NCBI GenBank assembly: GCA_021804965.1
Contig: JAJZGG010000020.1
Coordinates: forward strand, 1 to 32,124
Direction of reading: 5' to 3'
Origin: Acidobacteriota bacterium
GTDB taxonomy: Bacteria; Acidobacteriota; Terriglobia; Terriglobales; Acidobacteriaceae
DNA: 32,124 bases
Shown: piece after piece, positions 24,257 to 32,124 of the stretch
Numbering within the stretch: the stretch's first letter is position 1
Layout: the number at the start of each line of letters is the position of its first letter
The notes under the pieces: model-generated
Told to the model about the DNA's origin: nothing
Seen by the model: only the letters and a program-made list of their open reading frames with translations
Database searches by the model: none
Position numbers and translations under genes: made by a program

Positions 24257-25399
24257 GTGAGGTGCGAATTCAGTAGCAACCCTCGTTCCGCAGCGATTCC
24301 GACCCCAAGCCGCATCCGCGCGCTCCCACCCTCTGGCTCCAGCCGCGCGTTTGCTCTGTTTCGTGCCTCGCTGGCCTCCATTCCCACCCATCTCTTCGCC
24401 ACGCTCTTTCCCTCCCGCTGCCTTCTCTGCGATACCCCCGTCCACCAGCCCGCACTGGCTCCCGTCTGTCCGCATTGCTGGCAGCAGATTGCCTCGAGCC
24501 GCCTGCCCACCCACGTCTGTGGCCAGTGCGGCACCGCCCGCATGCTGCGTCTGGTCGGCCAGCCGGCATCCATCCTCTGCCTCAACTGCCTGCAGGCTCC
24601 GCCGCCCTTTCGCCGCGTCGTCTCCTTTGCCACCTACCGTGGTCCGCTCCGCAGCATCGTCCACGCTTACAAGTACAAGCGCATCCGCTCGCTGGCCCAT
24701 CCGCTCGGCCGTCTCCTGGCCGGCACCATCGCCACCCTCGCCGCCGATCCGCCGCAGCCCATGCTCGTCGTTCCCGTACCCCTGCATCCGCGCAGGCTCC
24801 GTCGCCGCGGCTTCAACCAGTCCCGCCTGCTCGCCACCTCGGCGCTGCGCAGCCTGCGCCGCAGCCATCCCCACTGGCAGCTCTCGCTCTCGCCCGCCTC
24901 GCTCGTCCGCCAGCGCGAAACCGCGCCGCAGGTCACCCTGCAGCGCAGCGAGCGCTGGGCCAACCTCGAGCAGGCCTTCCACGTCTCGCGTCCGCAGCAG
25001 ATCACCGGCCGCACCGTTCTCCTCATCGATGACATCGTCACCACCGGCGCCACCGTCGATGCCTGCGCCCGCGCCCTGCTCGCCGCCGGAGCCACCGCCG
25101 TCCTGGTCGCCTCGCTGGCCCGCGCCCAGGGCAGCCCCACAGCCGATGGCCCTGACCAGCTCCTTGACCAGCTCGGCGATGAGTCCGATGCCCGCTTCGC
25201 CGACTTCTGGCCCAACCCCGCCGACGCGGCCGCAACCCGCTCCCCGGTGCCGGAGTTCACTCCGGACGATCTCTTTCTGGCCGATCTCGATGCCGACGAT
25301 TTCGACGATCCCGTTCCCGCAGAGTCTTACCCCGCAAACCGGGCAACATCCGCCAGGCAAATCACGTCAGCCGGCCCGGCTCCGCCGCATCCCACCTAG
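24257..25399 (+). CDS. comF: ComF-family protein with acidic C-terminal extension
   Basis: A 380-residue protein. Six cysteines in CxxC pairs (55/58, 71/74, 88/91, with CLNC 108/111) form the double zinc ribbon typical of ComF, followed by a phosphoribosyltransferase fold with VPVPLHPRRLRRRGFNQS (about 172-189) and the PRPP loop VLLIDDIVTTGAT (254-266). ComF is needed for DNA uptake during natural transformation in several bacteria; its reaction is not established. The last 80 residues, rich in Asp/Pro (DDLFLADLDADDFDDPVP), are beyond the usual length of about 240 and unexplained. GTG 24257 is the only good start seen; a TATACT box lies at 24200. The HNH gene follows on the same strand. Confidence 0.85.
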   Translation: MRCEFSSNPRSAAIPTPSRIRALPPSGSSRAFALFRASLASIPTHLFATLFPSRCLLCDTPVHQPALAPVCPHCWQQIASSRLPTHVCGQCGTARMLRLVGQPASILCLNCLQAPPPFRRVVSFATYRGPLRSIVHAYKYKRIRSLAHPLGRLLAGTIATLAADPPQPMLVVPVPLHPRRLRRRGFNQSRLLATSALRSLRRSHPHWQLSLSPASLVRQRETAPQVTLQRSERWANLEQAFHVSRPQQITGRTVLLIDDIVTTGATVDACARALLAAGATAVLVASLARAQGSPTADGPDQLLDQLGDESDARFADFWPNPADAAATRSPVPEFTPDDLFLADLDADDFDDPVPAESYPANRATSARQITSAGPAPPHPT

Positions 25400-25489
25400 C
25401 CACCCCGGAGCATGCCCCGCAGCCCCATTCCCGCCGCACAGGAGACCGCAACCGCACGACGAAACCACACTTTGCCCGAGGAGATTCCG

Positions 25490-26110
25490 ATGTCGCTTGG
25501 TAAAGCCATGATCCACGCCCGCAAGCAGAAGTCACTCGCAAAAGCCGCTCGTGTCCTGCCCCAGGAGGGCCAGCTCTGCACCGCATCCGGCCAGGTGCTC
25601 CAGATGCCCGTCCTCGTGCTCAACGCCTCCTACGAGCCCATCAACATCTGCGGCGCACGCCGCGCGCTGGTCCTCGTCCTCAAGGGCATCGCCCGCACCG
25701 AGGAGGAGCACGGCGTCCAGCTTCACGCCCAGCGCAGCCGCATGGCCATGCCCTCCGTCATCCGCCTGCTCGAGTACCGCCGCATCCCCCACCAGACCCG
25801 CGCGCTCTCCCGCAAAAACATCCTGCTCCGCGACCGCAACACCTGCCAGTACTGCGCCACCGTCCTCTCGCCCAACGAGCTCACGCTCGACCACGTCCAC
25901 CCGCGCTCCCGCGGCGGCAGCTCCACCTGGGAGAATCTCGTCGCCTGCTGCCACGCCTGCAACCGCCGCAAAGGCAACCGCCTGCTCAGCGAAATCGACG
26001 ACATGCACCTGCTGCGCGAGCCGCGCTCCTTCAGCCTCCACACCAGCCGACAGATCATGCGCATGCTCGGCCGCGGCGACGACCGCTGGCGCAAATACCT
26101 CTTCTACTGA
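25490..26110 (+). CDS. HNH endonuclease-domain protein
   Basis: A 206-residue protein. The N-terminal part has [26 protein letters not shown], typical of a widespread family of chromosomal HNH proteins. The HNH fold follows: CQYC (119-122), [11 protein letters not shown] with Asp134-His135, Asn149, and the zinc-binding CHAC (154-157) with NRRKGN. AGGAG lies 7 bases before ATG 25490, so the longer in-frame ATG at 25412 is not used. The family is common beside housekeeping genes and its role is not established. It is 90 bases downstream of the comF-like gene on the same strand and its stop overlaps the convergent gene by 7 bases. Confidence 0.88.
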   Translation: MSLGKAMIHARKQKSLAKAARVLPQEGQLCTASGQVLQMPVLVLNASYEPINICGARRALVLVLKGIARTEEEHGVQLHAQRSRMAMPSVIRLLEYRRIPHQTRALSRKNILLRDRNTCQYCATVLSPNELTLDHVHPRSRGGSSTWENLVACCHACNRRKGNRLLSEIDDMHLLREPRSFSLHTSRQIMRMLGRGDDRWRKYLFY

Positions 26111-28890
26111 CGTTTCCCCGGCCTGTTCCCGGCCGCCGGTCCACTGGCTGACTGTTGCGCCGCACGCGCTGCCAGCATCTTCGCCAGATCAATCCGGTAA
26201 AGATCCTGCGCCGCCGTCACCACCAGCAGTTGCTGGTGCGCCCGGTCAAAATGCGCCGCCAGAATCGCCTGATCCAGCATCCTATGCGCCAGCAGTCGTC
26301 CATGCTGCGTGTCGTAGAGATTCAGCTCCTGCATGCGATTCGTAGCCGCAATCATGCCCAGCGAGTCATCCCCCGCCACCGCGCGCCCAAAGAAGGCAAA
26401 CAGCCGCCTGCCATCCTTCACGCGATAGATCGCCGTCTCATTGTGCATGCTGTAGACGGCCATCATCCCTCCGAACAGGTCCGCCTGGTGCTCCTCGCAG
26501 AAGCAGGCCTTCGCCGGAACCTCCGGGCTGAACAGGATATGCTCCGGCTTGCCCGTCCGGTTTGCGATCACCTCCACCACCGTCCCCTTCGGATTGAAGT
26601 ACGACTCCAGGGACTGGTCCGAGGTGCGTATCAGCTTCCCATGTGCATTCCAGTTGTGGAAGTTCGTCACCAGCAGCGTCCGGTCTCCCTCGGCTGGAAC
26701 CGGCTGCGGAAGACCCTGATAATACGTGCGTGTCCAGAGCTTTTTCCCGCTCACCGCATCGAAAGCCGCCAATCGCACCCCTTTGCTGTAGTCCACCATG
26801 CGATCGATCGGGTGGTAGCGCAGCGTCACACTTCCCATCCGGATGGGAAACGAAAAGGGATCCGTGATCTGGTCAATCTCGTGCGGAATGAAATTTGCCT
26901 GCAGGCTGCCCGTATCGCTCACCCATCCGGCCAGAAAGGGAAATCGCTCCTGCACGCGCTGGCCCGTCGTGATATCCCAAACCCCGCTCCGTGAGCGGCT
27001 GGAGACCGCCAGATAGCGGCCATTCGGGCTGAAGCTGCTGGTCTTCAACTCGGTCAGCGGCGTCAGCGGCAACCGGATGCTTTCGAGCGCACCCTTTCCC
27101 GTCATCACTCCAAGCCTTCCATCCGGCAACTCCATGGCAGTCTTGTTCCCGGCCCGATCCACCGCATCGTAGAGATACTCGCCGTCCAGCTTCCCCGTCA
27201 TCGGATCAACCGCGCCCTCCGCCGCCTTGTCCAGCGGCCCAAACAGCACATGCTTCCCATCCGTAAGGCTCCGCAGCTTTCCATAGGGCAACGGAAACCG
27301 CTTCAGCACCTCCCCGCCCGGAAACGTCGCGGTGCACATCCGAAACATCTGATCCATGGACCCTGTCGGACCACTCCAGTCGCAGAGAAAGACCATCTTC
27401 TCCGATCCCGCAAACGTGAATGGCTCCTGGCGGATATACGTCGGCATGTTGTTCGCGTTGACGGTCTGTCGTGCCAGGGTGTCATACACCAAAAAATTCA
27501 GACCGGAAGCCGCCACAAAGTAGCGGCCATCCCGCGACCAGCGCATCTCAACGGGAAATGGCCCCTGACCGCTTGGATATTGGTTGAAGTCGTGGTTCTT
27601 GTAAAGCATCGTCCCACGCTTCAGGTCGGCCAGTTCCAGCCACGTATACGTCCCCATCACGCCCACCGAAGGGGTGACGCAGGCCATCGCCTCGCCATCC
27701 GGGGACAGGCTCGTCTGCAGGCAGCCGGCATAGTTCACAAAGTCCTGAATGTTGGTCGGCTGGCCCGTGGCCACATCCCATTTCTCCACATGCATGTCGT
27801 TGTAGTGGAAGACCACGCTCTTCGAGTCCGGCGAAAACTGCGCCTTCTCTGCCAGAAACGCATCGATCGAAAACATCCCTCGCAGCGGCGCGGTGGAAAG
27901 CACGTGAATCTGGTAATCGTCCTGCGCCAGCGCATATCTGCCATCCAGGCTCAACCGCACCTGCTTTTCGCCCGGCTGCATCGGCGGGGTCAGCTCCAGC
28001 GGCTTCACTCCCGAGGAGTCGGCAACAAACGGATCAATCCGGCCCTGCTCCACCGCATTCTGAAAGGCCTTGAAATCCGGATTCTCCCCTACCTTCTCCG
28101 CCTGGCAGCTTTTCGGCAGCGAGTGCACCAGCTTCTGCGCCATCCGCACCCGCAGGCTGATCACCGGCGTCAGGTAAAACATATCCGTCAGCAGATTTCC
28201 CGTGTAGCCGCCATTGTCATTCACCCGGTCCAGAAACGCAGGAAATGCCTCCGGATCGAAATGCGCCCGGATCATCGCATACAGACCCACGCGGTCCGCC
28301 ATCAGCTCATCGTGCTCCTGCTCATCCGGGGAGAGATACGCATACGGATCGGTCGGCATGTTCAGCATTCGTTCAAACGTGTCATACACATCCGCACGCC
28401 CACCCAGATGCTTCCTGTGCAGCGTGCTCTCGATCCGCCTCGTCACCGCCGTTGCCGAGTGATGGATGTAGATCCTTCCAATCTCCTGCGCCAGCATCGC
28501 CGCAAGCTCATCCTCGCTCTGCGCATCCATGATCAGCTTCCGGCTGATGTACACATGTCCGCCCGCCAGCGAAAACGCACGCATATCCGGCGATTCGAAG
28601 ATGCGAAATGTGTAGTGAATCGGCGTCGGCGGAAGCTGCTGCAACAATCGCTGCCCCAGCGCGTCCAGATACTCGCTCTGGCCCTCGGGAAGCAGGATGT
28701 AGCGCGGCTCAATCATGTCCGCCTGCGCATCCCCAAGCCACTGCTCCTGCTGGTCAGAGAAGAGGTTCGCGCGCCGGATCCGCAGCTGCGGCTGCGGCAT
28801 CGTACACGCTGTCTGTGCCACCGCAGATGCGCCCGTCAGCAGCATCCCCGCCAGCACCCAACCCGCACGAAATCCATTCCTGCGCCGCAT
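26104..28890 (-). CDS. Secreted M48-fold pseudopeptidase fused to beta-propeller
   Basis: A 928-residue protein with signal peptide ([20 protein letters not shown], cleaved near AVAQ). Residues about 60-250 resemble BepA-type M48 metallopeptidases: [22 protein letters not shown], then [18 protein letters not shown] where family members read DELAAVLAHEIAHV. The third-ligand motif E-x3-D is present in ELMADRVG. Numbered from the GTG 18 bases upstream, the zinc motif HExxH reads Gln141-Glu142-Ile-Gly-Arg145, so both histidines are lost. The rest contains WD-like or PQQ-like blades ([40 protein letters not shown]) forming a propeller. The function is probably binding rather than proteolysis. It follows ligA by 77 bases on the same strand. 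Confidence 0.85.
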   Translation of the reverse strand: MRRRNGFRAGWVLAGMLLTGASAVAQTACTMPQPQLRIRRANLFSDQQEQWLGDAQADMIEPRYILLPEGQSEYLDALGQRLLQQLPPTPIHYTFRIFESPDMRAFSLAGGHVYISRKLIMDAQSEDELAAMLAQEIGRIYIHHSATAVTRRIESTLHRKHLGGRADVYDTFERMLNMPTDPYAYLSPDEQEHDELMADRVGLYAMIRAHFDPEAFPAFLDRVNDNGGYTGNLLTDMFYLTPVISLRVRMAQKLVHSLPKSCQAEKVGENPDFKAFQNAVEQGRIDPFVADSSGVKPLELTPPMQPGEKQVRLSLDGRYALAQDDYQIHVLSTAPLRGMFSIDAFLAEKAQFSPDSKSVVFHYNDMHVEKWDVATGQPTNIQDFVNYAGCLQTSLSPDGEAMACVTPSVGVMGTYTWLELADLKRGTMLYKNHDFNQYPSGQGPFPVEMRWSRDGRYFVAASGLNFLVYDTLARQTVNANNMPTYIRQEPFTFAGSEKMVFLCDWSGPTGSMDQMFRMCTATFPGGEVLKRFPLPYGKLRSLTDGKHVLFGPLDKAAEGAVDPMTGKLDGEYLYDAVDRAGNKTAMELPDGRLGVMTGKGALESIRLPLTPLTELKTSSFSPNGRYLAVSSRSRSGVWDITTGQRVQERFPFLAGWVSDTGSLQANFIPHEIDQITDPFSFPIRMGSVTLRYHPIDRMVDYSKGVRLAAFDAVSGKKLWTRTYYQGLPQPVPAEGDRTLLVTNFHNWNAHGKLIRTSDQSLESYFNPKGTVVEVIANRTGKPEHILFSPEVPAKACFCEEHQADLFGGMMAVYSMHNETAIYRVKDGRRLFAFFGRAVAGDDSLGMIAATNRMQELNLYDTQHGRLLAHRMLDQAILAAHFDRAHQQLLVVTAAQDLYRIDLAKMLAARAAQQSASGPAAGNRPGKRQ

Positions 28891-28967
28891 GCTCCAGTTC
28901 CCCCGCACCCTCCGTCAAACCCGCTCCCTGGGAAAGAGTTGCCCACGCAGCAACCGCTGCCCAGCGC

Positions 28968-31193
<2,226 letters not shown>

Positions 31194-31649
31194 TCAGCCC
31201 TGCAGTGCTGCCAGCACCTCTTCGGCGTGGCCCTCCGGCTTCACCTTCGGAAAGATCTTCACCAGCGTCTGATCCGGGCCAATCACAAACGTCGTCCGCT
31301 CGATCCCCCAGACCTTCTTCCCATACATGTTCTTTTCCTTCAGCACGCCAAACTGGTTGCAGACCGTCTCATCCACATCCGCCAGCAGCGGATACGGCAG
31401 GCTGTACTTCTCCCGAAACTTCCGCTGTGCCTTCGGCGTATCCCGCGAGATGCCCAGCACCACCGCTCCCGCCGCTTGCAGTTTCGTGAAAGTATCCCGA
31501 AAGCCGCAGGCCTCAATCGTGCAGCCAGGCGTGTCTGCTTTGGGATAAAAAAAGAGTACGACCGGTTTGCCGGCAAAGTCCGTCAGGTTCACCGTCTGTT
31601 CCTGGTCGTCCTGGAGTGTAAAGTTGGCCACTTTCTCGTGTACTTCCAT
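31194..31649 (-). CDS. bcp: Peroxiredoxin, Bcp/PrxQ type
   Basis: A 151-residue thiol peroxidase. The active-site block is YPKADTPGCTIEACGFRD with peroxidatic Cys43 and resolving Cys48, the C-x4-C pair of the PrxQ subgroup. GISRDTPKAQRKFREKYSLP and FVIGPDQTL are further family signatures. It reduces hydrogen peroxide and organic peroxides in the cytoplasm using thioredoxin. AGGAG before ATG 31649 fixes the start, although the frame stays open far upstream. It is first of three minus-strand genes (bcp, ligA, pseudopeptidase) and divergent from the secreted protein at 31705. Confidence 0.95.
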   Translation of the reverse strand: MEVHEKVANFTLQDDQEQTVNLTDFAGKPVVLFFYPKADTPGCTIEACGFRDTFTKLQAAGAVVLGISRDTPKAQRKFREKYSLPYPLLADVDETVCNQFGVLKEKNMYGKKVWGIERTTFVIGPDQTLVKIFPKVKPEGHAEEVLAALQG

Positions 31650-31679
31650 CCTGCGCTCCTCGCTTTGCCCCGGCCTGTG

Positions 31680-31727
31680 CCAGCTTCGATCCCAGCTTCG
31701 ATACTTGCTTCGATCCCAGCTTCGATC
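31680..31727 (+). repeat. Four 12-bp tandem repeats between divergent genes
   Basis: Units CCAGCTTCGATC (31680-31691), CCAGCTTCGATA (31692-31703), CTTGCTTCGATC (31704-31715) and CCAGCTTCGATC (31716-31727). They lie 30 bases upstream of bcp and overlap the proposed start of the divergent gene. Confidence 0.9.
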
Positions 31728-32124
31728 TCTGCCGCGTTCGACCTCCGGGCAACTCCAGCATACCCGCGTCCCCGCTCGTCTGCCCATCGCCTTTCTGCTG
31801 CTCGGTCTGGCCGCCGCGCCGCTGCTCCCGGCCCAGTATCCGGGCCGCATCCGCACCAGCCCGCCGCCAGCCTCCACCCTCCGCGCCATCGCCGTGCTGG
31901 AGTGGACCGGACCCTCCGGCAAGCCCACCGCCAGCCGCCTCATTCCCATCACCCTCTTCGACGGCGACCGCCTCCACGACGCCTCGCTCTACCTCACCCA
32001 GCCCATCCCCCTTGCCCTGCGCTCCGGCGTCGAATACGAGCTTCAGTCCTCCGGCCAGCCCATCGGCCTCTACGACCTCACCACCGCCAGCCACAACCAG
32101 CTCGGCGACTTCGACACCTGGCTC
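31705..32124 (+). CDS. Secreted hypothetical protein, N-terminal part (runs off the window)
   Basis: The plus-strand frame is open to the window end. It reads LPIAFLLLGLAAAPLLPAQY (a signal peptide ending near LPAQ), then an extracytoplasmic region: LRAIAVLEWTGPSGKPTASR, LIPITLFDGDRLHDASLYLT and SGVEYELQSSGQPIGLYDLT. I associate this pattern with a secreted protein family frequent in acidobacteria, of unknown function. No ATG or GTG lies near; TTG 31705 is the best in-frame start and falls in the 12-bp repeats, so the N-terminus is uncertain. The 3' end is missing. Confidence 0.65.
   Translation, partial: MLRSQLRSLPRSTSGQLQHTRVPARLPIAFLLLGLAAAPLLPAQYPGRIRTSPPPASTLRAIAVLEWTGPSGKPTASRLIPITLFDGDRLHDASLYLTQPIPLALRSGVEYELQSSGQPIGLYDLTTASHNQLGDFDTWL

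Overview
The window reads as chromosome of a GC-rich soil bacterium, most likely an acidobacterium of the Terriglobia (Acidobacteriaceae-like). This rests on a 1223-residue Oar-type TonB-dependent receptor with an N-terminal carboxypeptidase-regulatory-like domain, several secreted TPR proteins, a seven-haem cytochrome c/TPR protein, and a secreted protein family at the right edge that I associate with acidobacteria. The taxonomic call is inference, not a database result.

Positions 1-3416 are the right end of an integrative element. They hold an excisionase-like HTH protein, three small antitoxin-like genes without a visible toxin, a conserved hypothetical gene, and a tyrosine recombinase carrying an extra four-cysteine insert. 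The recombinase lies next to an attachment-like inverted repeat. A tRNA gene there is cut in its anticodon arm, so only its 5' half (3385-3416, minus strand) is present.

Positions 3676-9070 are ordinary chromosome: alaC aminotransferase (minus), a polytopic membrane protein translationally coupled to a SAM methyltransferase (plus), and a lone molybdopterin-binding subunit of a PaoC/YagR-type oxidoreductase (plus). Positions 9060-18709 (minus) form an envelope block: a multihaem cytochrome/TPR protein, a TonB receptor with its own promoter, 290-nt leader (with a 17-codon ORF) and UUCG terminator, then two TPR proteins joined by an ATGA overlap. Positions 18891-20836 (plus) are a coupled acyltransferase/glycosyltransferase pair of the kind that decorates carotenoids or other lipids. 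Next come a small secreted TPR-like protein, an OPT transporter, a ComF-like protein, an HNH protein, a secreted M48-fold/beta-propeller protein with a destroyed zinc motif, ligA, bcp and the start of a secreted protein.

The most distinctive signal is a class of short, degenerate tandem repeats scattered through the window. Each locus has its own sequence. Noncoding arrays have periods of about 16 bp (or 12), whereas arrays inside genes have periods of 15 or 12 bp and so keep the frame, encoding pentapeptide or tetrapeptide inserts even in ligA and the cytochrome. They look like products of local tandem duplication rather than of a mobile repeat family.
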